Positions 1 through 7,084 are shown, numbered from the stretch's first letter. The stretch is DNA of 25,181 nt from Pseudomonadota bacterium (GCA_023419375.1 JAEZYD010000033.1:1-25181), one strand, 5' to 3'. Notes: generated by a model not told the origin, from the sequence alone. Numbers and translations are program-made.

Positions 1-214
1 CCATTGCACACCCGCCTTTGTTGGGTATCGTGTTGGCATCCAGTATTTCCCTTATGCGATTTTCAAAGAACCGTAGGCGTCCTGGTGCAACCCACACGCC
101 ACCGTACAATTCAGGATATTTCGTAATTGTTCGGCGGTCAACCCCTAAAAGCTCCGCGACTTGAGAAACTGTCATAGGTGAGCCAAATTCCTGTTGTAAT
201 TCTTTGAGTCCCAT
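1..214 (-). CDS. Small HTH (excisionase/MerR-like) protein, cut by window edge
   Basis: An open frame of 71 codons starts with ATG at 214 and runs leftward off the window, so the C-terminus is not seen. Residues about 14-30 (M-T-V-S-Q-V-A-E-L-L-G-V-D-R-R-T-I) match the helix-turn-helix of excisionase/AlpA-type DNA-binding proteins, followed by a short wing-like stretch containing G-V-W-V-A-P-G-R-L-R-F. Such proteins are commonly excision factors or small regulators of mobile elements. It lies downstream of, and in the same direction as, the two small genes at 292-840. No strong Shine-Dalgarno precedes it, and a second ATG 13 codons inside, at the start of the HTH, is an alternative start. The HTH assignment is fairly safe; the role as excisionase is a guess. 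Confidence 0.6.
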   Translation of the reverse strand, partial: MGLKELQQEFGSPMTVSQVAELLGVDRRTITKYPELYGGVWVAPGRLRFFENRIREILDANTIPNKGGCAM

Positions 215-259
215 AGGTTACAACTTCTATTTTGCAGGCATTTTCACGCCTATTTTCTT

Positions 260-270
260 AGGAAATTCCT
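260..270. promoter_or_regulatory. Short perfect palindrome, possible operator
   Basis: AGGAA-A-TTCCT is a perfect 5-bp palindrome around one base, in the 77-bp gap between the minus-strand genes ending at 292 and starting at 214. The position suits an operator for the HTH gene at 1-214. It is short enough to occur by chance. Confidence 0.2.
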
Positions 271-291
271 ATGCAAGAGAGTAAAAAAATA

Positions 292-519
292 TCACTCTTC
301 TTCTGGAGTGCAAAAATCGTCTTTCAGGCGGTTTACCGCCAAAAAGGTATTAACCGATCCCTGCACGGACATTGCCGCCGCCGTCAACGCTTCACGCGGC
401 GCGGTTGCCCGGCTCGGAGCCTTGGAAACTCGCCTTTCGCAAAGGTCAATCGTCAGATCAAGCAATTCCTGCGCCTTCTCCTCGTATTCCCGCAATGCGG
501 CGTCCTCATGCCGTTCCAT
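292..519 (-). CDS. Small hypothetical protein, helical, acidic N-terminus
   Basis: A 75-residue protein that I do not recognise. It starts at ATG 519 with a good Shine-Dalgarno (GGAGG, 7 nt spacing) and follows the XRE-like gene at 535-840 by 15 bp, so the two look cotranscribed. The N-terminal half (E-R-H-E-D-A-A-L-R-E-Y-E-E-K-A-Q-E-L-L-D-L) is rich in charged residues and leucine and probably forms a long helix. There are no membrane segments or cysteine clusters. The start signal and operon position support it being real; its function cannot be read from the sequence. Confidence 0.6.
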   Translation of the reverse strand: MERHEDAALREYEEKAQELLDLTIDLCERRVSKAPSRATAPREALTAAAMSVQGSVNTFLAVNRLKDDFCTPEEE

Positions 520-534
520 ACAAAGCCTCCATAA

Positions 535-840
535 TTATTTGATGCCTTTTTTCATATCTTTACCCACTTCCCTTTTGGCAACCGACAAAAGGTAGCCGAG
601 ATCATCCCCCAAGGCCAAGGCCATACGGCTGGCGTCCGCAATGGTGACACTCTGCGGCTTGCCCGTGTGGTACGTCTTGCTGCGGATTTGCGCCCATTTG
701 GTTGCCGCCGCGTTGCCGGACAATTCCGGCCAGACCTTTACGGCGAACTGGCCTTTCTTGTAGCCGTCCTCTTCCATACGCATGGCGACAATATCAACGA
801 ATTTCCGTTCCAAAAGTTGCGAATAATCTTCTCCAGCCAT
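535..840 (-). CDS. XRE/Cro-like helix-turn-helix regulator
   Basis: A 101-residue protein starting at ATG 840 behind a strong Shine-Dalgarno (GGAGGGAG). It resembles small Cro/C1-type proteins: the N-terminal helix (F-V-D-I-V-A-M-R-M-E-E-D-G-Y) and the F-A-V-K-V-W-P-E-L-S-G-N-A-A stretch fit a DNA-binding fold, and the segment with T-I-A-D-A-S-R-M-A-L-A-L-G-D-D-L-G-Y-L-L is typical of the closing helix in XRE proteins. It is transcribed divergently from the tra genes across a 124-bp gap that holds a promoter-like sequence and an inverted repeat, so control of conjugation genes is a reasonable inference. The basic C-terminal tail (K-R-E-V-G-K-D-M-K-K-G-I-K) fits a DNA-associated protein. Confidence 0.65.
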   Translation of the reverse strand: MAGEDYSQLLERKFVDIVAMRMEEDGYKKGQFAVKVWPELSGNAAATKWAQIRSKTYHTGKPQSVTIADASRMALALGDDLGYLLSVAKREVGKDMKKGIK

Positions 841-898
841 GCTCCCTCCAATCGGCTACATCTTTTTCTAAAAATTTCCCTACCCGGAAAATCTTTCC

Positions 899-927
899 TT
901 GTCTATAGGAATGTTCGTAGTTATTTT
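899..927 (+). promoter_or_regulatory. Candidate sigma-70 promoter for the tra operon
   Basis: TTGTCT (899-904) and TATTTT (922-927) are separated by exactly 17 nt; each matches 4 of 6 consensus positions. The promoter would drive the gene at 965 and the traK-like operon behind it. The spacer overlaps the left arm of the 912-947 inverted repeat, so a repressor bound there would block the promoter. This comes from pattern matching only. Confidence 0.4.
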
Positions 928-947
928 GCGATAAATCCTTACGAACA
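912..947. promoter_or_regulatory. Inverted repeat TGTTCGTA/TACGAACA, operator or oriT candidate
   Basis: A perfect 8-bp inverted repeat (912-919 and 940-947) flanks 20 bp that contain a smaller nested pair, TTAT (921-924 region) with ATAA. It straddles the -10 and likely start point of the candidate promoter, as an operator would. The gap upstream of traK is also where RP4 has its oriT, but I see no nick-site consensus of the ATCCTG type in it. An operator bound by the small HTH proteins encoded on either side is the simpler reading. Confidence 0.4.
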
Positions 948-964
948 GGAAACGGTAAAAAGCT

Positions 965-1168
965 ATGTATGACGCCATTAATTTGCTTGTTAGCATCATT
1001 GGATCGCATGAAAAGGTCGCATTTTTCCTTGGATATTCCGACAGACAATACAGGAATATTCGTAGAAAAATTCGACATGGAGAAGAACTGCCGCCACGAA
1101 TTTCCAATCTGATTACCGTGAAACTGCAAGAAATTCAGCAGAATACCGGAGCACACCATGTCCGGTAA
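965..1168 (+). CDS. Small HTH-like protein at head of tra operon
   Basis: A 67-residue basic protein. Residues about 16-48 (K-V-A-F-F-L-G-Y-S-D-R-Q-Y-R-N-I-R-R-K-I, then L-P-P-R-I-S-N-L-I) look like the helix-turn-helix of YdaS/Cro-type proteins, where a loop ends in a proline and a final helix packs on the fold. The last 11 nt overlap the start of the traK-like gene, which indicates translational coupling. The Shine-Dalgarno is weak (AGGA lies about 14 nt upstream). It sits directly downstream of a promoter with an inverted repeat, so autoregulation is plausible. Family membership is tentative. Confidence 0.5.
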   Translation: MYDAINLLVSIIGSHEKVAFFLGYSDRQYRNIRRKIRHGEELPPRISNLITVKLQEIQQNTGAHHVR

Positions 1169-1511
1169 ATCGTTGCGTCACAGCATGGCAAAAGTGGAAA
1201 TTCTTGGATGTTTGGAAAAGATCGAGTCCATGTTGTCCCAAGGATTCAGCAAACGGATCATTTATGAAAAGCTGCTGGAAGAAAAGCGCCTCTCAATGGC
1301 CTATGTCACCTTCTGTAAGCTCACGGCAAGAATAGCAAACCCCTCTCCGCTGCCGTTCTCCCAAGAAAATACCACTCCTGCGCCCGCACAAGCGGCACGG
1401 CAACCGCCGCCAGCCGCCAAACCTCCCGCAAGCTCCGGCCCCCGGATCGTCAATACCGCCAAAGAACCGTTTCCCGATCCTCGCAAGATGAGCGTGGAAG
1501 ACGGAATTTAA
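1158..1511 (+). CDS. traK: TraK-like oriT-binding accessory protein
   Basis: A 117-residue protein in the position and style of IncP TraK, which binds DNA next to oriT and helps the relaxosome. The N-terminal 50 residues (K-V-E-I-L-G-C-L-E-K-I-E-S-M-L-S, then I-I-Y-E-K-L-L-E-E-K-R-L-S-M-A-Y-V-T-F-C) show the TraK-family pattern of a helical domain ending in an aromatic-threonine-phenylalanine turn. The rest is a proline/alanine-rich linker and a short tail. The start at 1158 has GGAG six nucleotides upstream and overlaps the preceding gene. It is followed by traL- and traM-like genes, as in RP4. The family call rests on the N-terminal motif and on synteny. Confidence 0.65.
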   Translation: MSGKSLRHSMAKVEILGCLEKIESMLSQGFSKRIIYEKLLEEKRLSMAYVTFCKLTARIANPSPLPFSQENTTPAPAQAARQPPPAAKPPASSGPRIVNTAKEPFPDPRKMSVEDGI

Positions 1512-1530
1512 CCCTACAGGAGTATTTCCA

Positions 1531-2256
1531 ATGGCAACAGTGCATTTCATTCAGCAAGGCAAGGGCGGTGTGGGCAAATCCATGATTGCGTCCATTCTGT
1601 ATCAGGTGTTGCGGCTGCTCGGCAAAAAAGTCGCTGCCTTCGATACTGACCCGGTGAACGCTACCCTGGCCGGATTCAAGGAATTTGAGGTGACGTGCCT
1701 CGATATTCTGAAAAGCGGTGATATTGACCCCCGCCAGTTTGACACGCTGATTGACGCGATTATGGAAAAAGACCAGGAAGCCCATGTCATTGTTGACAAT
1801 GGCGCTTCTTCTTTCCTCGCTCTCAACAGTTATATCAACGAAAACAATATCATCGGCATTCTGGAAGAAGCCGGGCATTCCGTCTTTTTCCATTCGGTCA
1901 TTACAGGCGGGCAAGCCATTGGGGATACGGTTCTCGGTTTGCGCTCCCTGGCTCTCGGCTTTCCGGCAACGCCTATTGTGGTGTGGCTGAACCCCTATTT
2001 CGGGGAAATCGTTATGGATGGACGGCCCTTTGAAGAATTTAAGGTGTATCAGGAATTTTCCGGGCAATTCCACGCCATTATCACCATCCCCCAAGGCAAC
2101 AAGGCCACCATCGGCAAAGACCTGGAAACGGTGTTCGCCAAGCGGCAGAGCTTTGAAACAGCGATCAACTCCGGGCAGTCCATAGTGGTGCGCTCCCGGC
2201 TGCAACGCTACCGGAACGAACTGGTGGAAGCCGTGAACAACGCGGCTCTGGTGTAG
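1531..2256 (+). CDS. traL: TraL-like ParA/MinD-type ATPase
   Basis: A 241-residue P-loop ATPase. A deviant Walker A motif stands at residues about 9-17 (Q-G-K-G-G-V-G-K-S), followed by A-A-F-D-T-D-P-V-N-A-T-L-A, the ParA-type switch region, and V-I-V-D-N-G-A-S-S as the Walker B-like strand. IncP TraL belongs to this family; it sits next to traK and traM and is thought to help conjugation without being a core T4SS component. AGGAG precedes the ATG. The gene lies 20 bp after traK and 9 bp before the traM-like gene. A partition ParA is less likely because no ParB or centromere-like repeats lie nearby. Confidence 0.75.
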   Translation: MATVHFIQQGKGGVGKSMIASILYQVLRLLGKKVAAFDTDPVNATLAGFKEFEVTCLDILKSGDIDPRQFDTLIDAIMEKDQEAHVIVDNGASSFLALNSYINENNIIGILEEAGHSVFFHSVITGGQAIGDTVLGLRSLALGFPATPIVVWLNPYFGEIVMDGRPFEEFKVYQEFSGQFHAIITIPQGNKATIGKDLETVFAKRQSFETAINSGQSIVVRSRLQRYRNELVEAVNNAALV

Positions 2257-2265
2257 GGGGAAGCT

Positions 2266-2742
2266 GTGTCACAAGAAATTGTATCTGCGGATGCCGCCGC
2301 TTCCCAGGCTGCGGACGCTCCCACTCCCCTTGAAACGGAATTGGGCAACACGCCGGGCGTGGGCCTCACGCTGGAGCAGATCCGCTCCGTGGTGTCCAAA
2401 GCCCATGACGTAATGCTGCCGAAAGACGATGCCACGTTGATGATCGCAACAATCCTCAACGCCTACCTGACGGAAGTGGAAAAACTCCAGGCCCGGCACG
2501 AAAAGGGGCTGACCCGGCTCATGGCCGAAAAAACCGATGAATATGTTTCCGGCGTACAAACGGCGGTAAACCAGCTTTCCACAAGCCTTTCTTCGGCTTC
2601 GGTTGACGGTATCCGCAAGGTCTTTGACGATCACGCGGCCACGCTCAAAACCTTCAAGAGCAATGTCTACCTTGCCGCCGTGATTGTCGGCATGTCGGCG
2701 CTGCTCAATGTGGCGGTCTTCGTCCTGGGCGGGTTGCGCTGA
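2266..2742 (+). CDS. traM: TraM-like conjugal transfer protein with C-terminal membrane helix
   Basis: A 158-residue protein starting with GTG at 2266, seven nucleotides after a GGGGG-containing Shine-Dalgarno. The middle is predicted to be helical and coiled (L-T-L-E-Q-I-R-S-V-V-S-K-A-H-D-V), with A-Y-L-T-E-V-E-K-L-Q-A-R-H following. The final 25 residues (V-Y-L-A-A-V-I-V-G-M-S-A-L-L-N-V-A-V-F-V) form one transmembrane segment. Position after traL and overall shape fit IncP TraM, a poorly characterised accessory of the TraKLM group. Its stop overlaps the trbB start (TGATG). The name comes mainly from synteny. Confidence 0.55.
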   Translation: MSQEIVSADAAASQAADAPTPLETELGNTPGVGLTLEQIRSVVSKAHDVMLPKDDATLMIATILNAYLTEVEKLQARHEKGLTRLMAEKTDEYVSGVQTAVNQLSTSLSSASVDGIRKVFDDHAATLKTFKSNVYLAAVIVGMSALLNVAVFVLGGLR

Positions 2743-3722
2743 TGCTGCGGGCCTGTGACGATCCCCGGCTGCTGGCCGGGCTGCGCCATTCCTGCGGGCC
2801 TGTCTTTATAGACGCGCTGGAAAACCCGGAAGTCATAGAAATTATGCTCAATCCTGACGGCTCCCTGTGGATTGAAAAGTACGGGCAAGACCATGATTGT
2901 GTTGGCACCATTGAGCCAGCCAAGGGCCGATTGATACTTTCCCAGGTGGCAAGCGGTCTGAACCTGACGGTCAATGAACGCAGCCCCATAGTTGAAGGCG
3001 AATTTCCGCTGGATGGTTCCCGCTTTGAAGGGACGTTTCCGCCGATTGTCGGCCCCGGTCCTTCGTTCTCGCTCCGCAAAAAAGCCAGCCGGGTATTTAC
3101 CCTCCAAGAATACTTGGCCTCCGGCTCCATCACGGCGCGGGTGATTGAGATCATCCATGATGCCGTATTGCGGCGTTGGAACATTGTGGTGGTAGGCGGA
3201 ACCTCCAGCGGAAAAACTACCTTCGTCAACGCGGTCATTGACGCGGTTTCCACGCTCACACCGTCACACCGCCTGATCATCATAGAGGATACGGCGGAAC
3301 TGCAATCCAAAAGCCCCAACGCCGTATTTTTCCGTACATCGGTCATAGCTGACGTTGATATGCGGAAGTTGGCGAAGGTCAGTATGCGCTACGCTCCCAA
3401 GCGCATTTTGATAGGCGAAGTGCGGGACGCCGCCGCCCTGGAACTCCTGAAACTCTGGAACACAGGGCATCCGGGCGGGATAGGTACATTTCACGCGGAC
3501 AGCGCGGAAGAAGCCTTACCCCGCCTGGAAGAACTGGTAGAGGAAGCGGGCCTTGGCCCCAAGCAGAAATTGATTGGCCGGGCGGTTGATCTGGTGGTCT
3601 TCATGGAAAAGACTCCGGACAATCGGCGGCAAATATCAAACATCCTGCGTGTGGACGGCTTTGACCCGAAAACGGAAACCTACAAAACGGAGTATCTCTA
3701 CAAGGTGGATCAAGCGGTATGA
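2742..3722 (+). CDS. trbB: TrbB, VirB11-family secretion ATPase
   Basis: A 326-residue hexameric traffic ATPase that sits on the cytoplasmic side of the T4SS and powers pilus assembly. The N-terminal domain carries F-I-D-A-L-E-N-P-E-V-I-E-I-M-L-N-P-D-G, as in TrbB proteins. Walker A (G-G-T-S-S-G-K-T-T) is near residue 152, the Asp box (I-I-E-D-T-A-E-L-Q) near 178, Walker B (R-I-L-I-G-E-V-R-D) near 220, and the His box (G-G-I-G-T-F-H-A-D-S) near 245. Length is normal for the family. It overlaps the Com-like gene downstream by 4 nt (ATGA). In Ti and Tn4371-type clusters trbC follows directly; here the Com-like gene intervenes. Confidence 0.93.
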   Translation: MLRACDDPRLLAGLRHSCGPVFIDALENPEVIEIMLNPDGSLWIEKYGQDHDCVGTIEPAKGRLILSQVASGLNLTVNERSPIVEGEFPLDGSRFEGTFPPIVGPGPSFSLRKKASRVFTLQEYLASGSITARVIEIIHDAVLRRWNIVVVGGTSSGKTTFVNAVIDAVSTLTPSHRLIIIEDTAELQSKSPNAVFFRTSVIADVDMRKLAKVSMRYAPKRILIGEVRDAAALELLKLWNTGHPGGIGTFHADSAEEALPRLEELVEEAGLGPKQKLIGRAVDLVVFMEKTPDNRRQISNILRVDGFDPKTETYKTEYLYKVDQAV

Positions 3723-3934
3723 AAACAGAACAACCGCACGACCCCGGCAATCTTCGCTGCGGGAAGTGCAACAAACTTCTGGCAAAGGGCCACATTGAAG
3801 CCGGAGAAATCGAGCTTCATTGTCCTCGCTGCAAAAGCAGAATCGTCCTGCGGGCTATAAGCCCCAACGCCGCGCCGCATGACGGCCTCCACGGAGATCG
3901 TTATGCGCGTAATCAATCTTCTTCCCTCTCGTAA
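3719..3934 (+). CDS. com: Com-like zinc-finger translational regulator
   Basis: A 71-residue protein with a four-cysteine zinc knuckle: C14-x2-C17 and C35-x2-C38, in the contexts L-R-C-G-K-C-N-K-L-L and L-H-C-P-R-C-K-S-R. This closely matches Mu Com (C-K-N-C-N-K-L-L and C-P-R-C-K), which binds the mom mRNA and activates its translation. The tail after residue 43 is disordered-looking and basic. Its coding sequence overlaps the start of trbC by 32 nt, echoing the com-mom overlap in Mu. The 3' part of the gene (3847-3902) is copy A of the four-copy hairpin element. It is translationally coupled to trbB. A Com gene inside a trb operon is unexpected. The family call is confident; the target is inferred. 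Confidence 0.8.
   Translation: MKTEQPHDPGNLRCGKCNKLLAKGHIEAGEIELHCPRCKSRIVLRAISPNAAPHDGLHGDRYARNQSSSLS
3847..3905 (+). promoter_or_regulatory. Tandem mini-hairpin element, copy A (before trbC)
   Basis: First copy of the four-copy element, lying in the 3' end of the Com-like gene and ending at the trbC start codon (3903). Hairpin 1 is GGGC-TATAA-GCCC (3853-3865) and hairpin 2 is GCCG-CATGA-CGGC (about 3874-3886). A GGAG Shine-Dalgarno follows. From CTGCGGGC to the ATG is 55 nt, against 55 or 56 in the other copies. It is proposed to act in the mRNA as the control site for trbC translation. Confidence 0.7.
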
Positions 3935-4250
3935 AGTCTCTTTTTCCCGCTTCGCCGTTTTCGGCTTTCTGGCGCTCTGCCTGTGCTTTCCCGACATTGC
4001 CGCCGCATCGGGCGGCATCACGGAATTTTCCAGCCCCCTGGAACGGGTGGTGAACACCATCACCGGCCCGGCTGGTAAATGGATCAGCATCGTGGCAATG
4101 GCCTTGTGCGGTGTCATTTTTATTATGAATAAAGATGATATCAGCGGCGGTTTCAAACTGCTGCTCTCCGTGGTGTTCGGGATTTCCTTTATCGCTTTCG
4201 CGGCCAGCATCGTGAACAGCGTGTTTTCCTTCTCCGGGGCGGTTATATGA
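3903..4250 (+). CDS. trbC: TrbC, VirB2-family pilin
   Basis: A small pilin precursor of 115 residues. An N-terminal signal peptide (hydrophobic F-A-V-F-G-F-L-A-L-C-L-C-F-P, cleavage near A-A-A-S) precedes a mature part with two hydrophobic helices (I-S-I-V-A-M-A-L-C-G-V-I-F-I-M and L-L-L-S-V-V-F-G-I-S-F-I-A-F-A-A-S-I-V) and the T-G-P motif typical of TrbC/VirB2. ATG 3903 was chosen because GGAG lies six nucleotides upstream; an in-frame ATG at 3879 lies inside the hairpin element and lacks a ribosome site. In RP4 the pilin is trimmed and cyclised by TraF, and a TraF homologue is present at 14526. The start lies within the 3' end of the Com-like gene. Confidence 0.85.
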   Translation: MRVINLLPSRKVSFSRFAVFGFLALCLCFPDIAAASGGITEFSSPLERVVNTITGPAGKWISIVAMALCGVIFIMNKDDISGGFKLLLSVVFGISFIAFAASIVNSVFSFSGAVI

Positions 4251-4543
4251 GCCGTCCGCTCCCCATTCATCAATCTTTGCACCGCCATGCCCATATCCTC
4301 GGCGCGGAACGGGAACTGGTTATGACCAGCGCCCTGGTCGCGCTGCTGGTGGGCGTGGGCGGTCTGACCGCCGTTTCCGTCACTTCCGCAGTCGGCTTTT
4401 GGATTGCGGCGGTGTTCGCACTGCGGCGTATGGCAAAGGCTGACCCGATTATGAGCCGGGTCTGGCTGCGGCATATCAAGCAACAGGAGTTTTACCCGGC
4501 AAAGGCAAGCCGCTGGCGCGTGAACGGGGGGTTCAAATGCTGA
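4247..4543 (+). CDS. trbD: TrbD, VirB3-family inner membrane protein
   Basis: A 98-residue protein with the VirB3/TrbD layout: a short N-terminal region (R-P-L-P-I-H-Q-S-L-H-R-H), two closely spaced membrane helices at residues about 27-65 (V-A-L-L-V-G-V-G-G-L-T-A-V-S and G-F-W-I-A-A-V-F-A-L), then a polar tail with Y-P-A-K-A-S-R-W-R. VirB3 proteins work with the VirB4 ATPase in pilus assembly. It overlaps trbC by 4 nt (ATGA) and trbE by 7 nt, so the three are translationally coupled. Confidence 0.85.
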   Translation: MSRPLPIHQSLHRHAHILGAERELVMTSALVALLVGVGGLTAVSVTSAVGFWIAAVFALRRMAKADPIMSRVWLRHIKQQEFYPAKASRWRVNGGFKC

Positions 4544-6951
4544 AACTCAAAGACTACCGCTCCAGGGCCAAAGGTCTGCCGGATTTACTCCCCTATGCCG
4601 CACTGGTCGCGCCGGGCGTCATTCTCAACAAAGACGGCTCGTTTCTGGCTGCCTGGGAAATCCGGGGGCAGGATACGGCGAGTTCCACCCCTGACGAGTT
4701 GGCCTTTGTATCCGCGCAGTTCAATAACGCGATCCGACTGCTCGGTACGGGCTGGATGCTGCATGTGGATTCCATCCGTAGCAGTCACCGGGCCTACCCC
4801 GCGCCGGATAAGGGCCATTTCCCTGACCCGGTGACGCTGCTCATTGACGATGAACGCCGGGCTTTTTTCAGCGGGAACCGTTGTTTCAGCACCAGTACAG
4901 TTTTTTCCGTCACTTACAAGCCGAACTTTGAAGCGGCGAAGCTGGCGGGCAAGGTACAGGCGGGAACAGCGGCAAGCCCTGTGCTGGAAAAAGCATTGGG
5001 GCAGTTCCAAAACACCCTGGAAGAACTGGAAGATGCTTTGTCTTCGGTTCTGCATATGCAACGGCTCACAGAATATGAAGCGTATTCCGATGAAGGCGAA
5101 ACCTATACGCAATCTGACCTTCTCTTCCATATCCAGCATTGCGTTTCCGGCGATCTGCATCCGTTGCGGGTGCCGGAAAAGCCCATGTACCTGGATCACC
5201 TTCTCGCCAGCAATGACTTGATCGGGGGAGTCATCCCCCGGCTCGGCGGAAAGCACCTTGCGCTGATTTCCATTGACGGGCTGCCGCAAGAATCCTTTCC
5301 GGCCATGTTCGCGGATTTGGAATCTCTCCCTTTGGAGTATCGCTTTTCGACCCGCTTTATCTGCCTTGATCAATACGATGCCACAAAGGAAATAGACTCC
5401 TACCGTAAGGGCTGGCGGCAACAGGTGTATCGCTTCCTTGACCAGTTCTTCAACAACCCCAACGCCCGCGCCAACCGTGACGCGCTGCTGATGGCCGAAG
5501 ACGCGGAAACCGCCCTGACCGAAGTGCAGGGCGGCTATGTGGGCGCTGGCTACCTGACTTCCTGCATCGTCCTGATGCACGAAAATCAGGAGCAGTTGCA
5601 GGATTGGGCGCGGGAACTGCGCCGGAACATCCAGACGCTTGGTTTCGGCTGCCGGATCGAAAACATCAACGCCCTGGAAGCGTGGCTCGGAACGCATCCG
5701 GGCAACGGATACGCCAATCTGCGGCGGCCTATGGTCAATACGCTGAATCTGGCTGACCTGTTGCCCCTGGCTTCGGTCTGGACGGGTTCACCCGTCTGCC
5801 CCTGCCCGTTCTATCCGCCGAACTCCCGGCCCCTGGCCGTGCTGACCACGGATAAATCCACGCCGTTCTGGTTCAATATTCATGTGGGCGATCTCGGCCA
5901 CACATTGATTTTCGGGCCTACAGGCGCGGGTAAATCCACGTTGCTGGCAACGCTGGCCGCGCAATTCCGCTGCTATGAAAACTCCCGCATTTACGCCTTT
6001 GACAAGGGCATGAGCATGTTCCCGCTCTGCCTCGGCTCCGGCGGGACGCACTATAACATCGGCAATTCTGACCAGCTTTCCTTTGCACCGCTCCAGCGCA
6101 TTGATTCCGAAGCGGAACGGGCCTGGGCGGAAGAGTGGATAGCTTCTCTCATGGAGTTGCAGCAAATCACGGTCATGCCGTTGCACCGCAACGCCATTCA
6201 CGCGGCCATGCTGGATTTGTCGGCACAGCCTGACAATCTGCGCTCCCTGACTAGCTTCTACCACATCGTACAGGATAACCAGATTAAAGATGCGATCCAG
6301 CACTACACCGCGCAAGGGGCAATGGGGCGGCTGCTGGACGCGGATACGGACGATCTGACGCTTTCTCCGTTCATGGTCTTTGAAATTGAGGATTTGATGA
6401 ACCTGGGCGACAAAAACCTGATTCCGGTTCTGACCTATCTCTTTCACCGCATTGAAACGTCACTGGACGGAACGCCGACAATCCTTGTGCTTGATGAAGC
6501 CTGGATCATGCTCGGCCACCCGGTATTCCGGGTGAAAATACGCGAATGGCTGAAAGTCATGCGTAAGGCGAATTGCGCGGTAATCCTTGCCACGCAAAGC
6601 CTTTCGGACGCTAAAAACTCCGGCATCCTTGACGTTCTGGCCGAATCCTGCCCGACAAAAATATTCCTGCCCAACATCACGGCCACACAGGAAGCGCAAC
6701 GCGAACTCTATGTGGGCATGGGCCTGAATGAAACCCAAATCAACATTATCGCCCGCGCCACACCGAAGCGCGATTACTACGTTGTTTCGCCTCTCGGCAG
6801 ACGGCAAGTGCAGCTTGCCCTTGGCCCCAAGACGCTGGCCTTTGTCGGTTCCTCCGACAAGGAGAGCATTGCCCGTATTCAGGAGCTTGAAGCGGAATAC
6901 GGTTCTGGCGGCTGGCAATACGAATGGCTGCGGGAAACAGGCGGATCGTGA
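4537..6951 (+). CDS. trbE: TrbE, VirB4-family T4SS ATPase
   Basis: An 804-residue ATPase, the largest energy component of the T4SS. The N-terminal CagE/TrbE region includes L-P-Y-A-A-L-V-A-P-G-V-I-L-N-K-D-G-S. The C-terminal P-loop domain has Walker A (G-P-T-G-A-G-K-S-T-L-L) near residue 460 and Walker B (I-L-V-L-D-E-A-W-I-M-L-G) near 650, followed by the L-A-T-Q-S motif near 685. Length is normal for TrbE (about 800). The start at 4537 has a GGGGGG-rich ribosome site and overlaps trbD. The gene is followed by a strong hairpin before trbJ. The call is confident. Confidence 0.95.
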   Translation: MLKLKDYRSRAKGLPDLLPYAALVAPGVILNKDGSFLAAWEIRGQDTASSTPDELAFVSAQFNNAIRLLGTGWMLHVDSIRSSHRAYPAPDKGHFPDPVTLLIDDERRAFFSGNRCFSTSTVFSVTYKPNFEAAKLAGKVQAGTAASPVLEKALGQFQNTLEELEDALSSVLHMQRLTEYEAYSDEGETYTQSDLLFHIQHCVSGDLHPLRVPEKPMYLDHLLASNDLIGGVIPRLGGKHLALISIDGLPQESFPAMFADLESLPLEYRFSTRFICLDQYDATKEIDSYRKGWRQQVYRFLDQFFNNPNARANRDALLMAEDAETALTEVQGGYVGAGYLTSCIVLMHENQEQLQDWARELRRNIQTLGFGCRIENINALEAWLGTHPGNGYANLRRPMVNTLNLADLLPLASVWTGSPVCPCPFYPPNSRPLAVLTTDKSTPFWFNIHVGDLGHTLIFGPTGAGKSTLLATLAAQFRCYENSRIYAFDKGMSMFPLCLGSGGTHYNIGNSDQLSFAPLQRIDSEAERAWAEEWIASLMELQQITVMPLHRNAIHAAMLDLSAQPDNLRSLTSFYHIVQDNQIKDAIQHYTAQGAMGRLLDADTDDLTLSPFMVFEIEDLMNLGDKNLIPVLTYLFHRIETSLDGTPTILVLDEAWIMLGHPVFRVKIREWLKVMRKANCAVILATQSLSDAKNSGILDVLAESCPTKIFLPNITATQEAQRELYVGMGLNETQINIIARATPKRDYYVVSPLGRRQVQLALGPKTLAFVGSSDKESIARIQELEAEYGSGGWQYEWLRETGGS

Positions 6952-6965
6952 CCGATTACTGCGTC

Positions 6966-7030
6966 AAAGGCCGCTTTTTGCTCCGGTCATGGACGAGAAG
7001 AGTCCACTCCCTCCGCAAAAAGCGGCCTTT
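6966..7030 (+). terminator. Long hairpin between trbE and trbJ (terminator or attenuator)
   Basis: Perfect 16-bp arms at 6966-6981 and 7015-7030 (AAAGGCCGCTTTTTGC and its complement) enclose a 33-nt loop that itself contains a TGGAC/GTCCA stem. The right arm ends in a short T run (TTTTCC). It sits in the only sizeable gap of the trb operon, 55 bp before the trbJ start. It could be a partial terminator that lowers downstream expression, or a stabiliser of the trbB-trbE message. Confidence 0.6.
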
Positions 7031-7084
7031 TCCTTGTCCTCGGCCACGCTTCGCCTGTTTCACAAACTTTTAAGGAGATTCATT

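Noticed and set aside
906..1065. 15-bp direct repeat (906-920 and 1051-1065) as a mobile element end or iteron
   Set aside because: Only two copies, one of them coding within the HTH gene; mentioned as a possible second operator but not called as a repeat feature.
1450..2205. 251-residue minus-strand open frame over traL
   Set aside because: Antisense to a clear ParA-type ATPase with Walker motif; no start signal.
6728..7084. Long N-terminal extension of TrbJ
   Set aside because: It would overlap trbE and pass through the strong hairpin; the signal peptide and ribosome site place the start at 7085.
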